Part shown: positions 54,612 through 63,525 of the stretch, piece by piece | How positions within the stretch are numbered: position 1 is the stretch's first letter | Layout of the letters: the number at the start of each line of letters is the position of its first letter | Assembly: GCF_000813125.1 (NCBI RefSeq) | Contig: NZ_BASE01000017.1 | Location: forward strand, 62,001 to 126,000 | Length of the DNA stretch: 64,000 nucleotides | Direction of reading: 5' to 3' | From: Mesobacillus selenatarsenatis SF-1 | Lineage (GTDB): Bacteria; Bacillota; Bacilli; Bacillales; Cytobacillaceae | Program-made: the position numbers and the translations under genes | Notes under the pieces: generated by a model | Seen by the model: only the letters and a program-made list of their open reading frames with translations | Told to the model about the DNA's origin: nothing | Database searches by the model: none

Positions 54612-55931
54612 TTAGAAAAACAGCATTCCCACCGAAATAACGATACCTGAAACAATCAATGTCAACACGCAATATCCCATGATATCCTTTGCTTTCAGTC
54701 CGGCAATCGCCAGTGCTGGCAATGCCCAGAATGGCTGGATCAGGTTGGTCCACGCGTCGCCCCAGGCAACGGCCATAGCTGTTTTCGGGATGGATACTCC
54801 AAGGGTTTGGGCTGCTTCTAGCATAACTGGTGCCTGGACCGCCCACTGTCCTCCGCCCGATGGAACGAAGAAGTTGACCAAACCCGCACTCAGGAAGGCG
54901 AAGAATGGGAATGTGAATTCATTCGAGATCGCTACGAATCCTTCAGACATGACTGCAGCTAGGCCAGACGCGGTCATCATCCCCATGATCCCCGCGTAAA
55001 AAGGGAATTGGATGATGATTCCGCTTGCCCCTTTTACCGCGTTAACGACTGCCTCAAGGAAACGTCTTGGCGTGCCATGGAACAGGATGCCAAGGAACAA
55101 GAATAGGAAGTTGACAATATCAAGATTCAACTTAAATCCATTTGTAGTAAAATAGTAAAATAAAAACACAAGTCCAAAAATACCGGTCAGCAAGGAAACA
55201 ATCCTGCTGTTCTCAAGCTTTTCAGCAGGCGTCATCGCTCCCTGCTCGAGGGCGGCAGCCTGTACGTCATTTTCCAGCAATACAGGGTCGACCGTCACTG
55301 TTTGATCCTTAGACGGCATCATCAAGCGATTAACAACCGGCAATACGAGAAGCAAGATTAAGATAATGAAAAGATTGAAGCCGGCAAAAATCGTTTGGTC
55401 AGTCGAGATGATGCCAATCAGATCCTGTGAGAAGTGGCCTTCTGTCGCGATTGTCAGCGGAATAGAACCGGAAATACCACCATGCCAGACGATGAATCCT
55501 GCGTAAGCGCTTGCAATTAACAGTCTGTAATCAACGTTTTTAACCTTCTTAGCTAGTTCCTTCGCAAACAGTGCTCCAATGACCAACCCAAATCCCCAGT
55601 TAATCAAGCTGGCAATCATGGATACAACTGTAACAATGATGATCGCCTGGCCAGGAGATTTCGCTAGCGAAGCAAGTGCTCCCAGACCCTTTTTAAATAC
55701 ATTGCTGCTCGCCAGCACATGGCCAGTTACAAGAACAAGCACCATCTGCATCGAGAACGTCAGCAATCCCCAGAACCCTCCGCCCCAATGCTGGACCATC
55801 TGGTACGGACCGCTGTCGGTAAAAATAAGGCCTAATCCAAATACAACAAAAGTTAAGATGATGACAAATAGAAACGGATCAGGCAAATACCGCTGCATGA
55901 TGCGGTTGAAAAAAGAAACCAACGTTTTCAT
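54612..55931 (-). CDS. Short-chain fatty acid transporter, AtoE type (TIGR00366)
   Basis: The 439-residue membrane protein has about ten to twelve helices and begins MKTLVSFFNRIMQRYLPDPF, then VLVTGHVLASS and INWGFGLVIGALFAKE. It resembles AtoE, which takes up butyrate or acetoacetate. This would fit supply of the acyl-CoA cluster at 36-47 kb. The transported substrate is inferred. No B. subtilis neighbour here is known to me, so it is probably accessory. Confidence 0.86.
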   Translation of the reverse strand: MKTLVSFFNRIMQRYLPDPFLFVIILTFVVFGLGLIFTDSGPYQMVQHWGGGFWGLLTFSMQMVLVLVTGHVLASSNVFKKGLGALASLAKSPGQAIIIVTVVSMIASLINWGFGLVIGALFAKELAKKVKNVDYRLLIASAYAGFIVWHGGISGSIPLTIATEGHFSQDLIGIISTDQTIFAGFNLFIILILLLVLPVVNRLMMPSKDQTVTVDPVLLENDVQAAALEQGAMTPAEKLENSRIVSLLTGIFGLVFLFYYFTTNGFKLNLDIVNFLFLFLGILFHGTPRRFLEAVVNAVKGASGIIIQFPFYAGIMGMMTASGLAAVMSEGFVAISNEFTFPFFAFLSAGLVNFFVPSGGGQWAVQAPVMLEAAQTLGVSIPKTAMAVAWGDAWTNLIQPFWALPALAIAGLKAKDIMGYCVLTLIVSGIVISVGMLFF

Positions 55932-56045
55932 CCTTTTTACCTCCTTTTTATTAGTTACTTACATAATCATTATATTTTCTATATTATTCAGAATATTCCT
56001 TCCTATAAAAGTAACTATTAGTAACAGGTCGGTATTTTTTTACAT

Positions 56046-56077
56046 AAAAAAACGCCCCCTTTTTAAAAAGGGAGCGG
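56046..56077 (-). terminator. Intrinsic terminator after speB
   Basis: On the minus strand GCCGCTCCCTTTTT pairs with AAAAAGGGGGCG, followed by TTTTTTTA. Confidence 0.85.
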
Positions 56078-56086
56078 CAACTAATT

Positions 56087-56959
56087 TTATTTTACAAAAC
56101 CAAGCAGCATTTCACGGATGATTTTGCTTGCTGTATTGGCTGTCATTTCGGATGTATCATAGATTGGCGCGACTTCGACTAGGTCTGCTCCGACTACGTT
56201 CACACCGGAGTTTGCGATAGCATGGATCGATGCGAGCAGCTCCTTGGAAGTGATTCCGCCAGCGTCGACTGTTCCTGTTCCAGGTGCATGTGCAGGATCA
56301 AGTACGTCAATGTCGATCGTGACATATACCGGGCGGCCAGCTAGCTTAGGCAATGCTTCCTTTAATGGCTCAAGGACTTCGAACTTGGAAATATGCATGC
56401 CCACTTCCTTAGCCCACTCGAATTCTTCCTTCATGCCGGAACGGATTCCGAATGAGTAGACATTTTTCGGTCCGATGTGCTCGGCTATCTTGCGGATTGG
56501 CGTTGAGTGGGACAATGGCTCGCCTTCATAGTGTTCACGGAGGTCTGTATGTGCATCAAAGTGGATGATGACAAGGTCTTCATATTTTTTCGCGACTGCC
56601 TTCATCACTGGCCATGATACCAGATGCTCGCCCCCCATTCCAAGCGGGAATTTCTCTTCAGCCAAAAGCTTGTCCACGTATTCCTCGATCAAATCAAGGC
56701 TCTTCTGCGGATTCCCGAATGGCAGCGGAATATCTCCTGCATCGAAATAGTTAAGGTCAGCCATCTCGCGATCAAGATATGGGCTGTACTCTTCAAGGCC
56801 AATCGATACCTCGCGGATACGGGTCGGGCCAAAACGTGAACCCGGACGGTAGCTGACTGTCCAGTCCATTGGCATACCGTAAAGGACTGCCTTGCTTTCT
56901 TTAAAATTAGAATGGCTGCCAATAAACACATTGCCTGAATATGCTTCATCAAAACGCAT
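56087..56959 (-). CDS. speB: Agmatinase
   Basis: SpeB hydrolyses agmatine to putrescine and urea. The 290-residue ureohydrolase has the manganese ligands in IIHFDAHTDLR and IDIDVLDPAHAPGTG, and GMGGEHL near 113. The ATG at 56959 follows GAGGTG. It is 79 bp after speE in the same direction, so the pair gives putrescine and then spermidine. Confidence 0.96.
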   Translation of the reverse strand: MRFDEAYSGNVFIGSHSNFKESKAVLYGMPMDWTVSYRPGSRFGPTRIREVSIGLEEYSPYLDREMADLNYFDAGDIPLPFGNPQKSLDLIEEYVDKLLAEEKFPLGMGGEHLVSWPVMKAVAKKYEDLVIIHFDAHTDLREHYEGEPLSHSTPIRKIAEHIGPKNVYSFGIRSGMKEEFEWAKEVGMHISKFEVLEPLKEALPKLAGRPVYVTIDIDVLDPAHAPGTGTVDAGGITSKELLASIHAIANSGVNVVGADLVEVAPIYDTSEMTANTASKIIREMLLGFVK

Positions 56960-56992
56960 TCCCAACACCTCTTTCAATAAAATTTTTCACAA

Positions 56993-57022
56993 TAAAACGG
57001 CCCCCGGATTCGCCGGGAAGCC
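56993..57022 (-). terminator. Probable terminator after speE
   Basis: On the minus strand GGCTTCCCGG pairs with CCGGGGGCCG, followed by TTTTATTG. Confidence 0.65.
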
Positions 57023-57038
57023 ATATTAAATTTCCTAA

Positions 57039-57866
57039 TTATTTTACAAGGTCGCCAACGAATTTAGGCAATACGAAAGCTGCTTTATGAAGCTCTTTAG
57101 TGTAGTACTTTGTTTCGATATCGTGGAAGCGGTCTTCACTTACTTCCAATGGATCGTGCTTCTTTGATCCAAGTGTGAACGCCCACATTCCGCTTGGGTA
57201 TGTTGGGATGTTCGCGATGTAAAGACGTGTGATCGGGAAGATTTCCTTAACATCCTTCTGTACATTGCGGATCAAATCAGCCTTGAACCAAGGGTTGTCA
57301 GACTGTGCAACGAAGATTCCGTCTTCCTTCAATGCTTTTGAAATCCCAGCGTAGAAGCCTTTTGTGAACAGGTTTACTGCCGGTCCAACTGGTTCAGTAG
57401 AGTCCACCATGATGACATCGTACTGGTTTTCGCTTTCTGCGATATGCATGAACCCATCGCCAACCTGGACATCAACACGTGGGTCATCAAGCTTGCCAGC
57501 GATTTCAGGCAAGAACTTCTTAGAATACTCAATAACTTTCCCATCGATATCAACAAGAGTCGCTTTTTTCACACTTGGGTGCTTAAGCACTTCGCGGATT
57601 ACTCCTCCGTCCCCGCCTCCAACAACAAGTACATGCTCAGGATTTGGGTGAGTGAACAATGGAATGTGCGCAACCATCTCGTGGTAAACGAACTCATCTT
57701 TAACAGAAGTCATGACCATGTCATCAAGAAGAAGCATATTGCCCCACTCTTCTGTTTCCACCATATCAAGCTTCTGGAATTCTGTCTGTTCTGTATGTAA
57801 CGTCTTGTTCACTTTCATTGTGATACCAAAGTTTTCTGTCTGTTTTTCTGTAAACCAAAGACCCAT
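57039..57866 (-). CDS. speE: Spermidine synthase
   Basis: SpeE transfers an aminopropyl group from decarboxylated SAM to putrescine. The 275-residue protein has the SAM-type motif [14 protein letters not shown] near 82-95 and a [11 protein letters not shown] catalytic block. The ATG at 57866 has AAAGGAAGG upstream; the preceding open frame from 57887 lacks a site. speB follows. Confidence 0.96.
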   Translation of the reverse strand: MGLWFTEKQTENFGITMKVNKTLHTEQTEFQKLDMVETEEWGNMLLLDDMVMTSVKDEFVYHEMVAHIPLFTHPNPEHVLVVGGGDGGVIREVLKHPSVKKATLVDIDGKVIEYSKKFLPEIAGKLDDPRVDVQVGDGFMHIAESENQYDVIMVDSTEPVGPAVNLFTKGFYAGISKALKEDGIFVAQSDNPWFKADLIRNVQKDVKEIFPITRLYIANIPTYPSGMWAFTLGSKKHDPLEVSEDRFHDIETKYYTKELHKAAFVLPKFVGDLVK

Positions 57867-57956
57867 TAATATCCTTCCTTTCGGCAAAAAAATTTCCCTT
57901 ATGATGCGGCGAATTCTTCATATTAGATAACAATTCAAACGTTAAAGGCTTCTATA

Positions 57957-58256
57957 TTTGTCCAGCTGCGGCTCCTAGCTCCTCGAGTCACTTGTCCAGT
58001 TTCGCCTCCTAGAAACTCCGAAACTTCAACTCCGCCCGCAGAAGCAAAAAGCGCTTCTTTGTCGGAGTCTCCAGTTTCTGCGTTTCTGAACAGTCGGCTA
58101 CACATTTCATTTTCGGTCCGTCCGGTGAAGTCAAAGAACGACTTCTCCTGCCGGCCCTCTGAGGCACACGATGTGCCATACCCGCCAGCCACAGGACGTG
58201 GCGTTTTAAGGCGGGCAGTGCTTGTCGGAGCTGAACAGTCGCCTCCGCTTTTCTTT
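57957..58256. repeat. Expanded copy of the interspersed repeat (about 300 bp)
   Basis: Both family ends are present (TTTGTCCAGCTG... and ...CGCCTCCGCTTTTCTTTAT, inverted relative to 24451), as is the middle GAAGTCAAAGAACGACTTC. Two extra blocks are inserted, about 58005-58115 and 58160-58215. The body includes AGAAGC-type inverted segments. There is no gene. It lies between speE and pbpG, which are divergently transcribed. Confidence 0.7.
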
Positions 58257-58353
58257 ATTTTATGTTTCCCCAACATCACAAATACAAACATCAGAAAAAG
58301 TATAGTTGAATCTAGCAAAAATGCAAGCAAAATTTAATTATCTTTGATTCTAT

Positions 58354-58383
58354 GTTTAAAACCTGGTGTTTTTTTTCATACTG
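58354..58383 (+). promoter_or_regulatory. Candidate sigma-F/G promoter of pbpG
   Basis: GTTTA (58354-58358), 15 bp and TTTCATACTG (58374-58383). The same 5-15-10 layout is at spoIIR. CATACT also fits a sigma-G -10 at 18 bp spacing. The GG of the sigma-F -10 is missing, so this is weak. Confidence 0.45.
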
Positions 58384-58415
58384 ATAATATCTATCTTTTT
58401 TTAGGAGGAAGCATT

Positions 58416-60479
58416 ATGGAGCTGATGACAGACCAGCGGTTTCGCAAGACGATTAAATATTTGCGTGCTTTGATTTTCTTCGGGCTTGCAGGACTTGCTT
58501 TGGCCACTGTACTCTACTTTTCCCTGATTGGGTATGCGAAGCTCCAGGGTCCGCCTCCGCTGGCCGTGCCGCAATCGACCTTGTTTTTTTCCGATGATGG
58601 TACGGTGATTGGTGAGAGCCATTCCGGCCAGAAGCGCTATTGGGTGGCGCTCAAGGATATTTCGCCTCATTTGATTAATGCGACGGTTTCGATAGAGGAT
58701 AAAACCTTTTTTACCCATAATGGGTTTGATTATAAGCGGATTGCCGGTGCTGCGATCGCTGACTTGAAGGCCATGGCCAAGGTCCAGGGTGCGAGCACGA
58801 TCACTCAGCAGTATGCGAGGAATCTTTATCTGGAACATGATAAGACTTGGAAACGGAAAGCGACAGAAGCGCTTTTCACTTTGCGCCTAGAGATGAATTA
58901 TTCCAAGGATGAGATCCTCGAAGGCTATCTAAATACGATTTATTATGGCAATGGTGCATACGGCATCCAGGCAGCAAGCCGTTATTATTTTGGCAAGGAC
59001 GCGAAGGATCTATCCCTGGCGGAAGCTTCCATGCTGGCGGGAATCCCGAAAGGACCCAGCATTTACTCACCTTTCGCATCCATGGAAAAAGCAAAGCAGC
59101 GACAGCGAACGATTTTAAATACGATGAAGACAAACGGTTATATCTCCGAGCTAGCAGCACAAAGAGCAAGCATTGAAAAACCGAAGCTTGTCGGAGAGCA
59201 TCAGCATTCCCGGATTGGTGCTGCTCCGTACTTCCAGGACGCTGTACAGAATGCGCTCAGGAATTCTTTGAATTTCGATGACCGGACCATTTCGCTCGGC
59301 GGATTAAGGGTATATACAACCCTTGATCTTGACCAACAGGAAATTGCTGAAAAATCGATTGATAAAATGATTGCATCCGATTCTGAAATCCAGGCAGGAT
59401 TCGTGGCGATGAATCCAAAGAATGGACATGTAGTGGCGCTTGTCGGCGGCAGGAATTATGAGGAGAGTCCGTTCAACCGGGCTGTGCAGGCAGTCAGGCA
59501 GCCAGGATCAACGATGAAGCCAATCCTGTATTACGCAGCACTTGAAAATGGCTTCACTCCATCGTCCACCATGAAGAGCCAGCTGACGACGTTCATGTTC
59601 GATGATGGACAATCAGAGTATACGCCCCATAATTTTAACAATAAATACGCCGAGGATGACATTACGATGGCGCAGGCTTTGGCGTTGTCTGATAATGTAT
59701 ACGCTGTGAAAACCCATCTGTTCCTTGGGGAGGAAACTCTCGTTGAAACAGCGAAGCGTTTTGGGATCAAGACGGATATGGACAAGGTTCCTTCCCTTGC
59801 CCTTGGAACCTCCGGTGTCAGGGTGATTGATATGGCCAATGCCTACAGTATTTTAGCGAATGGCGGCAAAAAAGTAGATCCCGTGCTGATCAAGAAGGTC
59901 GAAAATCATAAAGGTGAAGTGATATATGAGTATAAGGCTGAAAAAGCTGAGGTATTGAAGCCTGAACTCGCCTCGGTGATGACCCATATGCTGACAGGCA
60001 TTTTTGATAAAAAGCTTAATGGCTATTCTTCTGTTACAGGAAGCACGCTGATTAAAAAGATGACTCGGCCGTACGCGGCTAAGTCGGGGACGACCGAAAC
60101 GGACAGCTGGATGATCGGCTATACCCCTCAGCTCGTTTCCGCTGTTTGGACAGGGTACGATAAAGGCAAGCCCATTGAACTGACAGTGGAGAAATCTTAT
60201 GCGAAGAATATCTGGCTCGATTTTATGGAAAAAGCACTTGATGATGAGCCTGCTAAAAAGTTCAAGGCAGCGAAGGGTACTGTCGCCGTCTACGTTGACC
60301 CTGCCAGTGGCAAGCTCGCTTCTGACGGATGTCCGGTAAAAAGAATGACATTATTCGCTGCAGGTACAGAGCCTACTGAATACTGCACAGACCATTTGGA
60401 TCATGAAGAGCATAAGGAAGAAAAGCCTAAGAAGGAAAAGGAAAAGAAGCCTTGGTACAAGCGGATTTTTGGGTTGTAG
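58416..60479 (+). CDS. pbpG: Class A penicillin-binding protein (PbpG / PBP2d)
   Basis: The 687-residue bifunctional peptidoglycan synthase has one membrane helix (about 16-40), a glycosyltransferase domain with Glu94 in SIEDKTFF, and a transpeptidase with SxxK in RQPGSTMKP, SDN and KSGTTE. The tail is a Lys/Glu-rich segment. In B. subtilis PbpG is made in the forespore and helps spore cell wall growth. The ATG at 58416 has AGGAGGA upstream. It is next to speE, as in B. subtilis ywhE-ywhF. Confidence 0.93.
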   Translation: MELMTDQRFRKTIKYLRALIFFGLAGLALATVLYFSLIGYAKLQGPPPLAVPQSTLFFSDDGTVIGESHSGQKRYWVALKDISPHLINATVSIEDKTFFTHNGFDYKRIAGAAIADLKAMAKVQGASTITQQYARNLYLEHDKTWKRKATEALFTLRLEMNYSKDEILEGYLNTIYYGNGAYGIQAASRYYFGKDAKDLSLAEASMLAGIPKGPSIYSPFASMEKAKQRQRTILNTMKTNGYISELAAQRASIEKPKLVGEHQHSRIGAAPYFQDAVQNALRNSLNFDDRTISLGGLRVYTTLDLDQQEIAEKSIDKMIASDSEIQAGFVAMNPKNGHVVALVGGRNYEESPFNRAVQAVRQPGSTMKPILYYAALENGFTPSSTMKSQLTTFMFDDGQSEYTPHNFNNKYAEDDITMAQALALSDNVYAVKTHLFLGEETLVETAKRFGIKTDMDKVPSLALGTSGVRVIDMANAYSILANGGKKVDPVLIKKVENHKGEVIYEYKAEKAEVLKPELASVMTHMLTGIFDKKLNGYSSVTGSTLIKKMTRPYAAKSGTTETDSWMIGYTPQLVSAVWTGYDKGKPIELTVEKSYAKNIWLDFMEKALDDEPAKKFKAAKGTVAVYVDPASGKLASDGCPVKRMTLFAAGTEPTEYCTDHLDHEEHKEEKPKKEKEKKPWYKRIFGL

Positions 60480-60542
60480 AACATCCTATATACCATATGG
60501 TGTCAACAACAATTATCTCACTATAATAACCTTTTCAAAAGA

Positions 60543-60575
60543 AAAACCCCGGAAGCAAGCCTCCGGGGTTTTTCT
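60543..60575 (+). terminator. Intrinsic terminator after pbpG
   Basis: The stem pairs ACCCCGGAAGC with GCCTCCGGGGT, one mismatch, followed by TTTTTC. Confidence 0.88.
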
Positions 60576-60707
60576 CGTCCTAGCATAAAATGTGTTTTAC
60601 GCTGATATCAGTTTACTTTTTTTATTGCATTTGAGCAAGCCAGATATTGTCACTTGCTGTTAAATGTCACAATTCAGACAAATTATTAGGAGAATTATCC
60701 AAATATA

Positions 60708-61220
60708 TTAATTGGCCAATAAATCACTCTTCAGCTTGTCTTCAGAACGTTCCCACATTCCTGAATCGTGATTTTTCAGGAAGTCAGCAAGGATCTGTTT
60801 TGATTTTTCATCCATATGGTCCACAATGATATGGCGCTTGATCGACTTATCAAGACGGTTCACATGCTCCGGAAGCGACTTGTAGCCTCTGCGGATTTCG
60901 CGGTTAACAGTCATTTCGCAGGCAGTGACACCTGCATAATATGGGCCTTCTTCCTTCCGGTCAATCGTTACCCAAACTACCCAGTAAAGCTTTGCATCAG
61001 GCACTTCATTCCGATCCGGAAGAAACTTAATCCCTTTCTCAACAGCGCTGCGTGCATGCATCGCACCAACTTCTACAGCTGCCTCGCCCGCATCGACATC
61101 AACGATTACCGGCGATACATTATCAAGTGTAAGAACACCTTTTCCGAAACCCTTATGGCCATCCATCGGGTCATTTTTGATAATATTGAAGCCAATGTTC
61201 TTGCCCTTTTTTTCTTCCAT
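60708..61220 (-). CDS. ywhD: YwhD family protein
   Basis: The 170-residue protein begins MEEKKGKNIGFNIIKNDP and matches the conserved Bacillus YwhD family of unknown function. It includes DVDAGEAAVEVGAMHARSAVE and a basic helix SLPEHVNRLDKSIKRHI. There are no membrane segments. It lies 23 bp after ywhC, as in B. subtilis. Confidence 0.85.
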   Translation of the reverse strand: MEEKKGKNIGFNIIKNDPMDGHKGFGKGVLTLDNVSPVIVDVDAGEAAVEVGAMHARSAVEKGIKFLPDRNEVPDAKLYWVVWVTIDRKEEGPYYAGVTACEMTVNREIRRGYKSLPEHVNRLDKSIKRHIIVDHMDEKSKQILADFLKNHDSGMWERSEDKLKSDLLAN

Positions 61221-61243
61221 GTTGGAAACCTCCTTAAAATTTA

Positions 61244-61882
61244 TCAGAAAAATAGATTGTATATTCCATCAGTCACAGCCGGAATCAAATAGTGGAAAAT
61301 CGGCTGGATTGTATATTGGTCAAGTGGCGTGATCACAAGTATCAAGAAAATGATCGATCCATACGCTTCGTATTGAGTCATTTTTGCCCTGATGTCCGCT
61401 GGTGCCAGGTCCTCAATGATTCGGTAACCATCAAGCGGCGGGAACGGCAATAGGTTGAAGACGAACAGCATCGCATTCAGTCCGATAAAGATATTCAGGA
61501 AGTCCAGGAAAAACTCTGGAACCCCGGGCGCCAATCCAAGCATCACAAATATGTACCAGATGGCAAATGCCAGGAAGACTAGAATAAGATTGCTTACTGG
61601 TCCGGCAACTGACACGAGCACTCCGGCAAGTTTTGGATTCTTGAACATGAAGCGATTGACCGGAACTGGCCTTGCCCAGCCGAATCCAGCGATAAAAATC
61701 AAGATAGTACCCAGCGGGTCCAAATGCTTAATCGGATTCAGTGTCAATCGTCCCTGTCTCTGGGCGGTCGGGTCACCAAACTTATACGCAACCCAGGCGT
61801 GCGCGAATTCATGAACCGCGAAAGCGATCATCAATGCCGCAGCCACATACGGAATTTCCTCTAACGAATAGGGTAAGCTCAC
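61244..61882 (-). CDS. ywhC: Site-2 protease family metalloprotease (YwhC)
   Basis: The 212-residue intramembrane protease of the S2P/RseP class has HEFAH with ligands His24 and His28 and Glu25, and the third ligand Asp in NLLPFPPLDG near 155. About five membrane helices are seen. The start is a GTG at 61882 with AAAAGGGG upstream, and the first residues SLPYSLEEIPYV agree with the family. An open frame extends 28 codons into the interspersed repeat, which is not coding. Confidence 0.87.
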   Translation of the reverse strand: MSLPYSLEEIPYVAAALMIAFAVHEFAHAWVAYKFGDPTAQRQGRLTLNPIKHLDPLGTILIFIAGFGWARPVPVNRFMFKNPKLAGVLVSVAGPVSNLILVFLAFAIWYIFVMLGLAPGVPEFFLDFLNIFIGLNAMLFVFNLLPFPPLDGYRIIEDLAPADIRAKMTQYEAYGSIIFLILVITPLDQYTIQPIFHYLIPAVTDGIYNLFF

Positions 61883-61910
61883 AGTTCCATTCCCCTTTTT
61901 GTCTTTTCTT

Positions 61911-62031
61911 TGTCCAGCTCCAGCGCCTAGCCCCTCGAGTCGCTTCGATTTGCCCAATGAAGTCAAAGAACGACTTCACCGGTCAGCCCTCCAGCGCTTG
62001 TCGGGGCTGAACAAGGCGCTTGCGCTTTTCT
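61911..62031. repeat. Full copy of the interspersed repeat, reverse orientation
   Basis: About 120 bp, nearly identical to 24451-24565 on the opposite strand, from GTCCAGCTCCAGCGCCTAG to GCGCTTGCGCTTTTCT. It lies 28 bp upstream of the ywhC start, so the gene's leader passes through or begins in it. Confidence 0.87.
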
Positions 62032-62155
62032 TAAAGTATAACTCATTCTTCTTCGAATGTGAAAAAGACAATCTTCACCGGACTTGCGAATTTCCGCAAA
62101 TTATGAAAAACTCAATTTAGATTAATCTATCAACCATTTCAAGGAGGCAATTCAT

Positions 62156-62341
62156 ATGCCATACGTAACAGTAAAAATGATTGAAGGCCGCTCAGAGGAC
62201 CAAAAGAAAGCACTAGTCGAAAAAGTAACAGACGCAGTCAGCGAAACAACCGGCGCACCTAAGGAGAAAGTCGTCGTGTTCATCGAGGAAATGGCGAAGA
62301 ACCACTACGCAGTCGCAGGCAAGCGATTGAGTGACGAGTAG
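62156..62341 (+). CDS. ywhB: 4-oxalocrotonate tautomerase family protein (YwhB)
   Basis: The 61-residue protein has the catalytic Pro at position 2 of the precursor (MPYVTVKMIEGRS), which is exposed after Met removal. The family's helix and strand follow (EKVTDAVSETTGAPKEKV, then VVFIEEMAKNHYAVAG). The physiological substrate in Bacillus is unknown. AAGGAGG precedes the ATG. Confidence 0.93.
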   Translation: MPYVTVKMIEGRSEDQKKALVEKVTDAVSETTGAPKEKVVVFIEEMAKNHYAVAGKRLSDE

Positions 62342-62356
62342 AATTAGAATGGACTA

Positions 62357-62386
62357 AAAGCTCAGAGGATTCTGGGCTTTTTCCTT
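62357..62386 (+). terminator. Intrinsic terminator after ywhB
   Basis: The stem pairs AAAGCTCAGA with TCTGGGCTTT (one G-U), followed by TTCCTTTT. Confidence 0.75.
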
Positions 62387-62930
62387 TTATGTGCCCCGTC
62401 TTCCTTCTTACTCCCTCATCCGAGAACATATCTTCCCTTTATGTGCCCCGTCTCCCTTCATCTTCCCTCATCCGGGCACTTATTTCCCCGTTATGTGCCC
62501 CGTCTCCCTTCATCCTCCCTCATCCGGGCACATATTTTCCCGTTATGTGCCCCGTTTTCCTTCTTATTCCCTCATCCGGGCACATATTTTCCCTTTATGT
62601 TCCCCGTCTCCCTTCATCTTCCCTCATCCGGGCATTTATCTTCCTTTTATGTTCCCCGTCTCCCTTCATCTTCCCTCATCCGGGCACATATTTCCCTTTT
62701 ATGTGCCCCGTTTTCCTTCTTATTCCCTCATCCGGGCACATATTTTCCCTTTATGTTCCCCGTCTCCCTTCATCTTCCCTCATCCGGGCACTTATTTCCC
62801 TTTTATGTGCCCCGTTTCCTTTCATCTTCCCTCATCCGGGCATTTATCTTCCTTTTATGTGCCCCGTTTTCCTTCTTTCCCCCTTCTCCGGGCACATATT
62901 TTCTTTTATGTGCCCAACTTTCCTTCTTAC
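62387..62930. repeat. Tandem array, 52-bp period, TATGTGCCC/GGGCACATA dyad in each unit
   Basis: ATG of the motif TATGTGCCCC starts at 62389, 62441, 62493, 62545, 62597, 62649, 62701, 62753, 62805, 62857 and 62908. Ten units are 52 bp apart and the last is at 51. Each unit has TATGTGCCC (or TATGTTCCC) and, after about 25 pyrimidine-rich nt, GGGCACATA (or variants). Two loop types alternate irregularly, TTTTCCTTCTTATTCC and CTCCCTTCATCTTCC. All three plus frames are open because 52 is not a multiple of 3 and stops are rare. It lies between the ywhB and ywgA terminators. Confidence 0.93.
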
Positions 62931-62931
62931 A

Positions 62932-62974
62932 TAAAAAAATCGAGCACAAAACCCTAAAAGGTCCCATACTCGAT
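62932..62974 (-). terminator. Probable terminator after ywgA
   Basis: On the minus strand ATCGAG pairs with CTCGAT across a 24-nt loop with weak inner pairing, followed by TTTTTTTATG. Confidence 0.55.
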
Positions 62975-62991
62975 ACATAATAAAAATCTTC

Positions 62992-63507
62992 TTATGCCAA
63001 CAATTGCCTCGACTTTGTTTTCAAACTCGCGATATAAGCGTATGCTTCATCGATCTCTTCGTCGGTGTATTTCTGGCTCTTTTTCACGGTCTGGATTTTT
63101 TCCCGGACTTCGGCTTCTGGTAAGTTATCAAAATACAAAACAGTTGAAACGAGTTCAAGGAATCTTGCATTCTGGTCATTGATATCGATGAGGCAGTCGC
63201 CAAGGCATGGCATTTCGACGCTGTTCTCGCCGAGGAATTCCTGGCCTGATTCTGTCAATGTGTAGCGGTACTGGTAGTAGCCGCCTTTCTTTTCCTTCAC
63301 TTCGTCCAAAAAGCCCATGTTGCAAAGCTCTTCTACCCGCAGTGTAAGTTCTTCGGAATATGGTCCGTAAAAATGGAACTGGAAGCGCTCCTGGAACGGG
63401 AATTCCATCTTTTTTGCAATATAGATCATTTTCTGCAGTTTTTTCCTGCCGATGACCTCTCCGGAAACTGAAATGGCATGTATGATTTTAGCGTGGTCTT
63501 TTAGCAA
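62992..63507 (-). CDS. ywgA: YwgA family protein
   Basis: The 171-residue protein begins MLKDHAKIIHAISVSGEVIG and has a helix-turn-helix-like segment GRKKLQKMIYIAKKMEF and FHFYGPYSEELTLRVEEL. This is like the Bacillus YwgA family and distantly like winged-helix/antitoxin-type proteins. The function is unknown. It lies 18 bp after the partial HD gene and is probably co-transcribed. Confidence 0.8.
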   Translation of the reverse strand: MLKDHAKIIHAISVSGEVIGRKKLQKMIYIAKKMEFPFQERFQFHFYGPYSEELTLRVEELCNMGFLDEVKEKKGGYYQYRYTLTESGQEFLGENSVEMPCLGDCLIDINDQNARFLELVSTVLYFDNLPEAEVREKIQTVKKSQKYTDEEIDEAYAYIASLKTKSRQLLA

Positions 63508-63525
63508 AACGCGTCAACTCCTGTA

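Noticed and set aside
54463-54846. Minus-strand frame with FAE repeats
   Set aside because: It is the translation of the 21-bp array joined to an out-of-frame part of the transporter gene. It has no ribosome site.
57935-58330. 131-codon frame between speE and pbpG
   Set aside because: It is the translation of the expanded interspersed repeat, with low-quality composition and no ribosome site.
62389-62980. Three overlapping plus-strand frames of about 180 codons each
   Set aside because: They exist only because the 52-bp repeat lacks stop codons in all plus frames. The proteins are repetitive Pro/Ser/Phe-rich, with no ribosome site, and 52 is not a multiple of 3.
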